Positions 1 to 13,200 of a stretch of DNA of 64,000 nt are shown piece by piece. The DNA is from Piscicola geometra. Taxonomy: Eukaryota; Annelida; Clitellata; Hirudinida; Piscicolidae. The notes below the pieces were generated by a model. It was not told the DNA's origin. It did not search any database and was given only the letters and a program-made list of their open reading frames with translations. Made by a program: the position numbers and the translations under genes. Location: NCBI GenBank assembly GCA_943735955.1, contig OX030956.1, positions 3,155,412-3,219,411 of the forward strand, given 5' to 3'. The stretch's first letter is position 1; every line of letters begins with the position of its first letter.

Positions 1-1965
1 TCTTGAATTTTCCAAAATCAAAAGTGCACATAAGTATATTTTAAAGTTAAAAAATTGTGTAACATTTCATTTTTTATTACTCTTACCCTAACCTTAAGTT
101 TAAACTTCAGCTATAATTTTCAAAAATGAAAAAAAGAAACGCAATAACTTATACAATACAATACCTATTTTAAAAGAATTGAGGAAAATACGAAGTTTTA
201 TTATTAATGAAAAAATATATTAACACTTGCAGAAGACATAAGTTGATATCACATTTTGTAAAAACAATAATTTAAAAAAAAAGAAGAATATTTAGATGAA
301 TTACAAAGGTTTCGACCCAAAATGCTTATGGTTAATAAAAATATCCAAAGAATGTCTACTTAGCACATAATTTTTTTTTTTAGAATTTACAAAACATTAA
401 ATGCTCAGTGATAGCTGTCATTTGATGACGTACAAGCACACCAAGAAGAGATTCAGAGATCGTGATGCAAATGTAAAGAATGTAATGAAGATAAAACAAA
501 ATAACATTAAAAATTCATTAAACATTTTTGATTATTATTTTAACTGCAGTTATTTAAAAAATACTATTAGAATGTTAGAAGACCTTTTTTTATAATTTTG
601 ATAAAAAGCAGTAAAAAAAATTTTCAAAACACGAATGTGTAGAGCCATCAATTCTTTCGCACAAGTACGCTTTTATTTACGTCCATTGATTGGAATTACT
701 TCCAGTGCATCGGTGCCAGCGCACCTGAAACAATGCCCTCTTCCATTTCTCTCAAGCTATAACTGCTATTTATTCTTTATAGCTTGAAATTTTTTCAGTT
801 TGTATTTATTGCTTAAATTCTCAGAGACAGTTATGAAACGATTGGAATCTTAATTATTCAACTATTTTCCATTTTTTCAATTTTAAATAGAAAGTTTACG
901 AGAACAATTCAAATAATAAACGATCAACTAACTTTAATAACAAAAATATTTTCTGTTTATAACATTATTTTTATTTGGATGTTTAAGATTTAATACATAA
1001 AAGCATAAATATAGAAGCATTCAAGATATCTTTTGTTATCTTCGTCATACATTTTATATAATTTAAAAACAACGATGCATAAAAGTTAAATGAAACTTAA
1101 CGTTCAATAGAAAAAAGATAGTTTTACATTATTTAAAGATTGTAAACATTACTTCTCGTCAATATTTTTGATGGTATATTGTCGAAACTACATCGATAGG
1201 TTCGTATTGATTTCTGAAGATGAACGACACAAAGATTCTTTTAATAAATAACAAACAATATAAATATATAAAAAACTGAAAGATTTTTTATATATAAAAA
1301 TTTCTATTTATTTTTGTGCAAGCAACGTTGAAGAATAGTGAGCTCCAAGTTTTTAATAAAAAAAATTTAAAGTATTTTAATAATAACAGAGTATTCAAGA
1401 AAAATTCTGAGTTTTTTGACTATTAATCATCTTTTGTATACCAGACAATACGTGGACAAAAATGCATTAGATACATTATGTAGAAGACAAGGCAAGACAA
1501 AATTATAGATTAAAACGTTTATTACAATTTTATATTTTAAAAGAGTGTATTTAAAAAAAAAAAGTAAAACTGATAATATAACATTTTTGATGTTTTATAC
1601 TTACATCAAAATAGGATATATATTTATACATTATAATCTTATATGGTTTTAAGATAATAAATAAATCAATCAATAAATTCTAAAAACAAATATTTTCGCC
1701 ATTATTTTAAGATTTTTTTAAAACAATAGACTTGTTTTCTCATTTAAAAAAATGTTTTAACTCATGCAATAAACATGTTAGACCATTTACTATCACTATA
1801 AACTTTAAAAATATTTGTATTTTTATTAATATTATTATTAATTATCAGTTCTTTGTAACACTCATATTTATTTTCTTTGAAAACTTGTTCTCAACGTTGT
1901 CAGTTTCCGTTGTACTTCTATTATAATATATAATACAATACAATACAACGACGAGTATTATTAAC

Positions 1966-2000
1966 GTGGCGTAAACCCGGACGGGCTTCAAGACCACATA
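1966..2000 (+). repeat. SINE-like fragment, end motif copy 1
   Basis: GTGGCGTAAACCCGGACGGG then CTTCAAGACCACATA. It matches fragments at 62583-62617 (+) and 4141-4173 (-), sharing TGGCGT, a CGGGCTTC-like core and a complementary GCCACTTA-like end. Confidence 0.55.
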
Positions 2001-2289
2001 TAAAACCAAAAAACTTGTATAACTTCTACTGATTCTAACAATTAACAAATGTTCTGGAACTAATTTTTTCTTTAATCCTATACTAAATGGTCGAATCTGA
2101 AATTTCTCAAGTAAGCCAAAAGCCGTTGAGATTTTGAAAAATTATTGAAATCCTTTAAATGAAAATGCTTCATTTGTTATAGTCAACCAGCCAAGCAAAA
2201 TATTCAAGAAGTTGGTATATAAAAAGTGAATCGAAGAAGAATTCATAAAATAAAAAATTAAAAATATATTTTTCAATTTTTTTTCACTT

Positions 2290-2412
2290 TTTATTCGAAC
2301 CAGTTACTAATAGTCATAGGTGAAGGGTTTGATTACTACTCACCCTAGTATCCGAAAATCCTTGCAGAAGAGATGGGCGCCGTCAAGAACAACTTAAGCC
2401 CCGTGAAAAAAA
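2290..2412 (+). repeat. tRNA-derived SINE-like element, family B copy 1
   Basis: A B-box-like GGGTTTGATTAC is followed by CCTAGTA and CTTGCAGAAGAGATGGGCGC, then CGTCAAGAACAA. The same blocks in the same order occur at 5870-6000, so these are two diverged copies of one element. Confidence 0.5.
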
Positions 2413-4074
2413 ATATTCATAAATTTTTTTCCTACAACTTGGTGGTTATTAGAAAATTCTACGTTATACTTATTTAATTTTAATTTTATTTACAATAGAT
2501 GTGAATGAACTTTTTGAAAAGTTTGAAGCTTGTTTATTTTGTTTTGCTTTATATTCTTTAAAATTTTGATCTCTATTCTTAGACAGTGTAAAAGTCAGTT
2601 TTCAAAAATTCAATTAAAATTAAAAAACACTAAGAAGGGTTTCAACAATAGCTAAACCATAAATAAGGGATCTTTAGCTTTCTGAAAGTCCTCTTAGTAG
2701 AGGGATTTTACGACTTTCTGTGAATGTCAAAAAATACTTTAACTAAATATGAAAATAAAAATTATAATTATTGAAAATAAACTAGCGAAAAGTTGTTATA
2801 TCTCAAATAAAGTATGAACCTCAAAGCTTCACCTAGCAGATATTCAAGGCTTTTCCAATAACTTGATATAATTACTTCAAGTTCATACAATATCTAAAAA
2901 ATTGTTACAATAATTTATAGATAAGAAGTTGTTTTAAATGACATTTGGGCAATTTTTAAAATAAAGAGATTTTCAAGATTTTCTATTGTCTTAATCATCA
3001 TAAACCATCAGCTCCTAAGATTTTGAGACTAAATAGCAAATAATTTTGCTACTAAGCTCCTCAAGTGAGTAATTTATGCAGATGAAATTTCTATCCGAAA
3101 TATTAACCGGTTGAATACTTTTTTGACGCAAGGATTATTATGAACGATTGAAGGCTAGGCAAGACATCTGAAATTATCTTGTTTTTATTTTAATTTTAGC
3201 TATTTTTTGTTTGAAAATTTATTCTTAACACGATTTAAAAAATAATATTTAAATTTATTCTTGTTTTTAAAAAAACATTATATGATTTTAAATCTTGAAA
3301 AAGAAAATAATTAACAGAATAGTATTTTTTTGGGAAAAGTAACATCAAATATGCTGAAAGATAATTAGTTGATTCATAATTCATCTTTTATTAGGCGCCA
3401 ACTATAATACTGTGTCATCATCGAATTGTAATACAATGGAAAAAATTTAAGTTTCCATAGTGGTTTGAAAGTGATTCAAAAGTTAAATTGTTATTATTTT
3501 TTTAATAACTGTTGAATCTCAGATGCTTCTAAGATTTTAAATGCTTCAAAGTTTTGATTACATAATTTGTAAAACTTTACTCACATAAATTGACATGGAT
3601 AAAGACTCGAGTGTACAGTATACCATTCTGTTACGGTTGATTTAATACAATTTTTATTTATCAATAGATAAAATGCCACTTTTTTAAATATTATATTTGT
3701 ATTGAAGCATTGGTATATTGAAAAATTCGGCCAAGCTCCCCTAAGCTGGTATTAGAAAATAATTCTCTCTTTAATTCGCTAAAAATCCAAAATATTGTCT
3801 CTGAAAACTAATTGACTTTTCAATTATTAAAAATGCAATTTTTCCAAATGAAAAGATTTGGTCAATTATTTCGCCCTTTTAGGAAGTGCACTGGTCTTCA
3901 TATATGCTTTTATTCCACTCAATGCCATTACCCATTAGGCGCCGTTTGAGACTTTCGGTTTAAAAAAAAATTCATTAGCTAAAGTTCAATATTTTTTATA
4001 AGTATTTTTCACAGTTTTAGTTTGTCCCAATTTATAATTTTAAAAATGTGTTAAAAGTGGGTCAATGGGAAGCA

Positions 4075-4175
4075 AAGTGTTTAACGACTCTCGTAGCGAT
4101 ACCCTAGTAGTCCATAGCCACGAATATGTTATTTTAACGTAAGTGGCTTAGAAGTCGGCTGGGTTATACGCCATT
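4075..4175 (-). repeat. SINE-like fragment, copy 2 (inverted)
   Basis: On the minus strand it begins TGGCGTATAACCCAGCCGAC, continues TTCTAAGCCACTTA, then TTCGTGGCTATGGACTACTA. It aligns with the element at 62583-62720, including the CCTATGGGCTAGTA region. Confidence 0.55.
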
Positions 4176-5865
4176 ATGACAATTTTCTTAATTATTAAAT
4201 TTTTATTATTTTATTTTAAACCCTGAAATATTGCTGGAGATGAAGACTACCAAACTATAATAATTACGAAAATATGTAACAATAATAAATTATATATGGT
4301 TTTGAAAATTCTATTTTTAGATGTTTCATCAATGGATTAAAGTTATTTTTATTTTTGAACAAATAATTATATTCTATTTCCTACAATTTCTTACACAATT
4401 TAGTTAATATGTGTGTTAAAATAATTAAATTTAAAGAAGGGCTGTAGAATAACTTCCTTTCTATAGTTATTTACAAGTTATAGACTGGAGGCCAAACTAT
4501 TGTTTATAAGATTTTAAACTCGGAGAAGTACAATTTACGCATTGAGAAGCTAAAGTTCAAAAAACCTAGTCTTCTTTTGAGCCGACGCGCTTTTAACGCA
4601 TTTTCAAAACTTTCAAGTTTTCAAAAACTGTTTAAATTCTTTATGAAGGACAAAAACTGAACATTAAACTTGTGAACACCCTATCCATAAATATGTCTGT
4701 TTTTATATGAATGTTGAGTTAAATTCCACTTTTTAAAAAATTCATCACTTCATTAAATGTTGGTTTGAAATGAAAAAAAATTATTAAAAATTCTTTTAAT
4801 ATTGAAAATTGAACATGACAGCGCTGAAAGAAATGATAGTAGAGCAAGCGAATGCACAATTACTTAATTAAGACTTGTCTTTCAGAGTTTTATAGGCATT
4901 CATTAATTACTTTAACTTTTTAATTTTTTTATTTCTAAAGTATTTCAAGCGTTTAAAAGGTGAATTTAGATAATCATTTTGTTTAATTATATTATTGAAG
5001 CTAAACAAGAGGATGAATTGAATCATATACACCCTTTTATGTGATTTTTTTAAAAACCAAAAATTCATCAGAGTATAGTGTATTATAAACAAGATAGATG
5101 TTGATAACTTTTTAAAGTTATTTAAAATAGATATATGCAATTTAGTCGTATTTCATGGCTTATCAACTTGTAAACACGTAGCTTATTCATTGGTTGTTCT
5201 CTTTGATAATTTAAATTCCAGCAAATCGACATTGTAGTCAATTTAAAATTATATTTTATTCAAAAATGTATTTTTTGGTTGGAAAAAATAAGATTTACTA
5301 CAAATTAGTTTTTTTATTGAATCAAACACATGAAGTTGTTTTAATAACAATTATTTAACGGGTAAAAAGCGTATACAAAACTTGATTCCCACTAAATTAA
5401 AGTTACTTAAATAGAAAAATCTAAAACTCAATTTCAAGAACTATATTGGGAAAAAAAAGTATTAAAGCAAAAAGACAAATTCAAAAATATGTTGAATTTA
5501 ACTATTAAAAAATGTTAATATAAAAAAATATATTTGAAGAATGCTCAAAACAATGCTGAATTCATTTAAATCCATTAGATAAAAATATTTAATTGAAAAC
5601 AGATAGAATAATACTTGAGATTATTTTATAAATTTTATTTTACAGTTTCGTATGAACGTAGGCTATCATGTTTCTAATCTGCGTTCTGGGATCAAATCAT
5701 TTAAGTACTCTATCAATTTGCCGGAAAATTCATATATGATGGTACAAATGCTTTTTCTTATCATTTCCGTAGCCAAAAAATGTAATTTTGTATATAAGTA
5801 TATTTGTATAATAAATTGAAAAATAATAATTAATTTATTATTTTAATAAAAACCAACGATCCATA

Positions 5866-6000
5866 AGGGGAACGTTGATGGTTTAGTACTGAAAACGCGA
5901 GGCAATAATCTAAACATCGTGAGTTTGGTTTCTTTCATTTCTTAGTAGCTCTTCGAGAAAAGATGTGTGCCATCATAAACAAAACAGACCTTGTGAGGAT
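5866..6000 (+). repeat. tRNA-derived SINE-like element, family B copy 2
   Basis: B-box-like GTGAGTTTGGTTTC, then CTTAGTA and CTTCGAGAAAAGATGTGTGC, CATCATAAACAAAA, paralleling the copy at 2290-2412. Confidence 0.5.
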
Positions 6001-6175
6001 AATTTTTTGGGTTCTTTTCCATTTCTAACTTATAGCCTACAGCGGTCAGAGGCTACTGAACTTACCTGTTAATAGCATGCTAGTAATGATCATTTTGACA
6101 AACATAAATCTTACTACGATTCAAAATATGTTAGTTTTTTATAAAATAAAAATTAAATTTTCTTCGTCATTTTTT

Positions 6176-6250
6176 TATAGCGCTCAGGAACGCAACTAAA
6201 CTGCTCCCATCAAGGGCATCCGTTGCATTCGAACCTAGGACCTACCGTTA
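6176..6250 (-). repeat. SINE-like fragment with RNA polymerase III B-box-like motif
   Basis: On the minus strand GGTTCGAATGCAACGGATGC fits the tRNA B box (GGTTCGANNCC) except at one base. The corresponding part of the 62583 element, GGTTCTAGTGCAACCGATG, is clearly related. Confidence 0.5.
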
Positions 6251-9200
6251 GTAAACTTTTTTTAGATATTATTTGTTTCATTATTGAAGTATTCATCTTT
6301 AAGTATTTTAGTAGTGTTTTCATACTTTAATCACCGTTTATAGCCCTCATAAGTATTAGCACCATAAAACTTTGATACAAAATCTTTTAAAATATGTTAT
6401 GTATTTTTCCTTTATGAAATAAAATTAGTTTCCCTTTTTTTAAAAATCTAATCTAATAATAGTCAAAAAAAGTGTTGGGATTTCTGATAAAACCAAATTT
6501 TAGTAACGTTTTTAAAATAACAGAGAAAAAATGTAGGTCTTTTAATGATTTAGAATGTCAAAAAACTGTGAATGCATAACATAATGGGAAAAACTTTAAT
6601 ATAAGTTTAAACAATTTTAACATTTAAAAAACTTACTTTTATTTAGCTTTCTCGATTAGATGAAGTTCTTGGTTTTAAAATGAAAACTTAAGGGATTGAC
6701 AATCAAAATTCAAAAATCATTTTCCAGAAAGTTTATAATTATCTAGATAAAAATTAATTACAGTATCAATGTAATTAGTATAGAGATAATAAACTTCAAA
6801 AACCATATCGTAGCAGACAAAATATTGAACCCGATGGCAAAGTTATCGTTTTTATAATCCTCTTTCTCATTCGTCTTTTAACTTGTATACATATATGTAT
6901 GTATGGATATTTCTTCTGTACAAATGCAATGTTATATACATATATGTACACAATCATATATGTGCAATGTACATAGCACATGTACTAATATGCCGGAATG
7001 TATGTTCATTAGAGTGACCGTAAAAAACTAAAACTTCGTTTTTTGAGCTTTTATTTTTTTATTATTTTATAGTGAGAATGAAACAATTAATTTTTTCCCA
7101 ATTTCCAATTTTTTCATTTTTGAATTTATTCAGAAATCTACATTTAAGATAATAAAAAGTATTGTATTTTTTCCTAATATGTTTTTCTTTATCCAGAAAG
7201 CAGCAACAAAATAGAGTTTATCGACTTTGGATACACATGCTGGTATTCTTCTTCAACTTAGAAATTTTATTTTTTATTTTTAGGCATTCAATGGAATTTA
7301 CATGCAGTCCACTTTTATATACAAAAGCATTGATTCAAGCCCACATTTCTTGAATCTTTGGAAAACTTTCTTTTAGGTCCAGTGAATTTAGTTTAAAATA
7401 CTTTTGTTACAATAAGATTTTAAGTCTGTTGCACGCTTAGTAAAGATGAACATATATAGAAAGCTAAGAAACGTTTTGCAATCTAGAGTATCAGCCGCTT
7501 TGACAGCAATCAACACGCTCATCTCAACCAGCAATTCATTGAATATAGTACGCCAACCGACTTCGCCAGTACGGCACCTCGTAGAAAGTAATTAATCTAA
7601 TCGCCAGTGATGTCGACAAAGCCGATCCGTCAAAAATGCAACTGTTGAACGGCTTTCTAAAAGGGAAACAAGAGTTGTTTGAAGGTTGAAAAGAAAACTT
7701 CTCAACACTGCTCAAAAACGTCAACGCCCTCACTGATCTGGCAAACGTGTTTCCACCGTAGTCGTGTATACATTTTCCAACAGGGGGTCATTCTCAGGGC
7801 TGAAAAATATAGATTGATAATTGACAAAACTCGAATTTTGTTGTTAAATTTTTTTCTTTTAAATTTTAAAAATTAAACTAAAATCCGTATTTCAAAAGCT
7901 CTTTTCATCGCAAGATGCAACTAATGTGTTTATAATCATCCGCTATCATTCCATTAGATTCTACTTGGAGATCTGAAATGAGAGTTTTTTTTCTTGCAAA
8001 ATTAGAACTTTTATCAAAAATTAAAAAAAAACGATTTGTTTTTAGTGATAAAAACGTCTTCGTAAATAACTTATTACTTTGATGTATATGAGAGCAGATA
8101 TAAAGGTAATATGAAGCAGCATTTGTCTAGATTATATTCTCCATAAACCAAATAATCTTAAAAAGTTTTTTCTCAAATAAAATGTACGTCTTCAGAGAAT
8201 TTTCCATCAAAGAGTTTGGGGACGATTTTATTTCAATCCATGACTTTTAGATCTTGTCCAGAATTAAAGATGCATGTAAATAGTTGCTCAGGAAAATAAT
8301 AGCAAATGTATGTTAACATTTTTTCTATTTTAAAAACTGAAAAAATAGTTGAAGTTTTGAAAAACCTATTTTTTGAAATTACTTTTGTTTTTTTTAAAAG
8401 TAATCGATAAGATAAGCTTGTACTTTTTTTCGTATGAAATATCAAATATTTACCATTTAAAATATATTTATATCACGGCTAAGTTTAAAATTTCATTAAT
8501 AAAAAATGGTCAAGGTTGTGCTGTGGTTCATTTAATTGACAATCATTCAAGATGCGATCTCATCAGTAAATTTCGAAAGATTTTTCTGATTTAATTTTCA
8601 AAGAAAGAACTTTTTTTTGAGTATTTTTGGCGAATTGATGAAAAGCGAAATTTTAAAATCTCTATGGGCAAAAGAAGTTTGCGGAATTAGATCTATGATT
8701 AGATTAGAAAAAGATATCGGAGACCTTAGAAAAAAACGTTAAAATCGGCTGAATAAAAAGACTTGAGGTCAAAATTAAATAAAAACGGAAATCCTGATGC
8801 CAATATTAGGTTCATTTTAAAAAATTTATAATACAAATACTCGTTCATTTGAAAAAAATTATTGAATATAATCAAATAAAATTTTAATAAAAAACAAATA
8901 AATATAAAATGTATTTAAATTGCCTTTGAATCCTTTTTTTTAAATATTTCTGAAGAATTTATTTATAATTGAAAATAGATTTTTTGCAGCATGCTTCAAA
9001 AATAGAAGGTTTTATGTAGTTTGAACGAGAAAGAAATTTTTTTATATTATCAAGTCAGGCTAGCTTTTCATAAGTATGTGACATATCGTATCTCACAATT
9101 GCAGATGGAAATAATTTATTTATCAAATACGGTTAGGTAGTTAAACTGTTGCTAGATGATTGTTTTGATGAGCACTCATCACAATTAACCACAATTCCAG

Positions 9201-9285
9201 AACGCATGCATACATGTTTGATGTGTATTCTCTATTGATTATCGTGGTCCATTGAGAGTCAGAAGTAAATATTTGATCTAGCTTG

Positions 9286-9377
9286 AGTGTGTGTGTGTGT
9301 GTGTGTTTGTGTGTGTGTTTGTTTGTGTGTGTGTTTGTGTGTGTGTGTGTTTATGTGTGTTTGTGTGTGTGTTTGTT

Positions 9378-9426
<49 letters not shown>

Positions 9427-9471
9427 TTGTGTGTGTGTGCGTGTGTGTGTGTGTGTTTGTGTGCGTGCGTG

Positions 9472-9504
<33 letters not shown>

Positions 9505-9608
9505 TTGTGTGTGTGTTTGTGTGTGCGTGTGTGTGTGTTTGAGTGTGTGTGTGTGTTTGTGTGTGTGTTTGTTTGTGTTTGTGTGTGTGTGAGTGTGTGT
9601 GTGTGTAT
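9286..9608. repeat. Interrupted (GT)n microsatellite, about 320 bp
   Basis: Near-continuous GT with regular GTTT and occasional GC or GA interruptions. Open frames of 83-130 codons across it are artefacts of the repeat. Confidence 0.97.
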
Positions 9609-10219
9609 GTTAAAAAGGTTTGTGTGGGTGCGGCTTCTTGCCTTTACTTTTTTGCTTCAGAAATCAATTTTATAAAAGGAACAATTAAGGCCATAACGAG
9701 GTCTTTATTTCCTTATCGTTCACGCTGAGTGACTTTTGAATTGAAATTAATTACATCGAAATTATTCGCCCATCTAAAATGAGCTTGTTTTTGAATAAAA
9801 ATGTTTTGTGGAAAAAAAGTAAATTTGATTGCTTCTTTTGTTAGCATTTGTTAAAACTTGGAACAATATTGTTTTGATATAGAAATTTAATTGAACTAAA
9901 CATTTAATTTTGTCTTTAAAAAATAGAAAAATCATTGCATCATCAAAACTCTACAACTTTTTCAATTTATAGTCATCATCCTAATAAAACTAAATAAAAC
10001 TTGAATTCAAAGTAGTAGAAGTTGAAAAAATAACTAGTGCTTAAAACGATGAAAGCATATGAAATATCATCTAAAGTAGAAGAAATTCCTGCAATATTGT
10101 GTCTTTTAAATAATTTCTGGATCATTTATACTTTAATTTTAATTTTTAGACTTTTCATTAAAGCTATTATATAAAAAAATGTTTCCAAAAATTAGATAAA
10201 AAGTAATAATTAATTTTAA

Positions 10220-10260
10220 ATATATATATATATATATATATAGAATATATATATATATAG
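10220..10260. repeat. (AT)n microsatellite
   Basis: Two TA runs split by GAA. Confidence 0.95.
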
Positions 10261-13200
10261 AAATAAGAGTGCCGTACGTTTTCGATGGTTAACATGAAGA
10301 AGGCTAGAAATATTTGACACGTAATTTCAATTATTCTAAACATTAAAAAAAATTAATTTGAATAAGCCGCTTTGGAGTTAGCGGCTATTGGTTCACGTAT
10401 CATAGTCTCATGCCGATTCCACCAGGCGGTGTGAAACCATAAAACTAGCATTCACTTCATTTTTATAGCATACGTGTGCGAGAATAACTTTAAACTTTTC
10501 CAATCTTTAATTATTCACCCCCTCTTTCACTTCAGTGCGTTTATGCAAAGACATTGACCATAAGTTTTCCATCAGGTTTGTCTTTCAGGAAATTATTTTT
10601 CTTTCAGACAACACCCTTTGATTCAACGTCTTTTGCGCAGCAGATCGATAACATATTACAGTTTATAGTAATATACTCAATTCTTGGTGTTTAATTTTAA
10701 CTGGCATAGCAAGGCTAGTTGCACTTTCATTCCACTTTTGAGTTGTTTTATTTAGCAAAACCTTTGTGCAAAAAAACGAGAAAAAATGAAAATTTCAAAG
10801 TGTTTTTTTAACCATTTTCACGTTCTTTGTTTGCATTTCACCGCATATGAAGTTTTATTGATGAAAAATACACAGTCACATTTGCAGATCTATTTCTGCG
10901 CTAGACATACTAGACAAACGTTTCAAATGAACCGTTTAAGACATTTAGAACAAAAATATTGATACTAACACTGCTAAAACAAATCTTTCAAAAACAAATT
11001 TTATATAATTTTTTTGCATTGTTAACGTTTTGTTTTTCTTAAAAAATGAATTTCACAAACAATAAATAGAACACATTCTTAATCGATAAAAAACCTGAAA
11101 AAGTTTTCTTTTTTGGGCTTCATCTTTTAAACTAGTGGTTTATGATTTTAGGTCTTTAAAATTTAAATTTTATTCTTTATTTTACATTTTTCCGAATTAT
11201 ATGCAAGTCGAACTAAAATTGTGTTTGTGGGTGAAATATTTAACAATAAAAACATTTGTTGAAATTTATTATTTATATAAAAAAATTCATTAAAACTTAG
11301 CATTTAATTTTTAGTTTGAAAGAAATTGGTTCTCAATTCATATACCTACTCTACAGACACTCATACAGACACTTCAAATTTTGGCGAATCTCTTCAACCA
11401 CGTTTTTGGAGTCCACATGGATCTTTCTGAGTTTCAAGATCTTGTTTGTAAAAATAGTAATTATAATTCAAAGATATAAATATTTTCAAATATATAATTT
11501 TTCATATGTTAATTTTTGTTTAATATTTTTTAATGAATCATTTGATTTTCCAATAATTTTTCACATAATTGTTTAATTCTAACATATATTCTACAATAAA
11601 TAAATTTAAAATAGTTATTCTATTTAAAAAAAGTATTTTTTGCAATTAATCATTTTCATTTTTCATATATTTTATATTTTCAAAATGAATTGATCGTTTT
11701 AATACTTTCTTTCTTTGAAATTTTTTTAAAAAGATTTTTATATACTCTTTTTAATTTCAAATAATTGTTATAATTTTTATTAATTCTTTTCACTTTTTTT
11801 TCAAATTTTACAATCGTTTTTTTTATATAGAATATTTCTTTTATTTGTAATTAAATTGTTTATCTTTAGATTCATTCAAATTCAGTTTTTAATCTACATA
11901 CTTTTTCATATAAGAGCTGATATACTACTTTTTGAAAAAAGGTCTATCAAATAAAGGCATTTAATAGACAAGAAACTAAAGAATAATCATGATTGACGTT
12001 TAATGGAGTGTTCAAAGGTTTGCAAAGGAAAGATCTGTTTATAAGTCTACAGAGACTTATGTTTTACGGCATGAATTTGGACGAAATAACATTTCTTTGT
12101 TTTAAAATCTCTATTCAAAAAGAGATATATGTTATTCTTTGTTTTTTTGGCTCTAATGCTTTATTAACATCTTTTGATTTTTCAAGCTGTTGCTGATTTT
12201 ATCATGATTTTTTTGTTGATCCTACATGTTTCCATCTCCAATTTCAAATTTCAGAAATTTTTTTACAACCTATTATTTGGTGATTGTAACATAAAAACTT
12301 ACTAATTGTTGTTATTTTTAATATTTGAAACTTTTGTAACACGTAGGAAAACACGTTTTTAATTTTTTTATCAGTTGTCAAACTAAATACGTAATTTATT
12401 AACTTCATGTTAACTAAAAAATAATAGACATACATGAAAATAAAGTTAATAAAATCGATACAGCTTTGAAAGAGAAATTAATAAATGTTTTGAAAAATCG
12501 GCATATTTTTTTACGATAGTTTGAAATCAAAATAGGTTAAGATTTGATGCTCAAAAAATAATAAAATGCATTGCAAAAATGTTTATTTTAAATATTATAG
12601 CTCATAAGCAGGTCAGATTCACTCATAATTTTAATAAGACATTAATTTTCTAAGAAAAAAACAAAACAAATATGAAGTGTATTTTTATCATATGAACATC
12701 TTCAATACCACTTAACTGTTCAAACTATTTAGAAAAAATCAATTTAAATTCATTAAATAGATAGGTTAAAAAGTGTTTTTGCAACTTTTGGCAACTGTCA
12801 AACGTCGCTTTGGAAAAGTCGTCAGACACGATTCATTTTCCAAAACGATGCTACAGGGCTTCGACGTCATCGAAGTCATCAGAAAAAATGCTGGATGGAT
12901 AAAGTGAAAGAGTGGACGTCCCTTCCCTTGGGCAGTCTTCTCAACGCTGCCTCTTTTTCCTTATTTTCCTCCCATAATGATGTTGATGATAAGGAAATAA
13001 CTGTGTTTAAATGACAGATTTTATTAATTATTTAAATAGAGGATACTAAAAAAGTATGGTTTCATGACAATAAAAAGGCTATCAAGGGCATTTTGCTATG
13101 GTACAATTCTTGAAATTGAAAGTTTAAATGGTCGGCATTAACCACAAAAACTTCATTAAAAACTTTTCATTTGAAAAATCAATGGCATTGAAATGAATAG

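Noticed and set aside
9283..9728. Cysteine/valine-repeat open frames up to 130 codons
   Set aside because: They exist in several overlapping frames only because (GT)n contains no stops; translation artefact.
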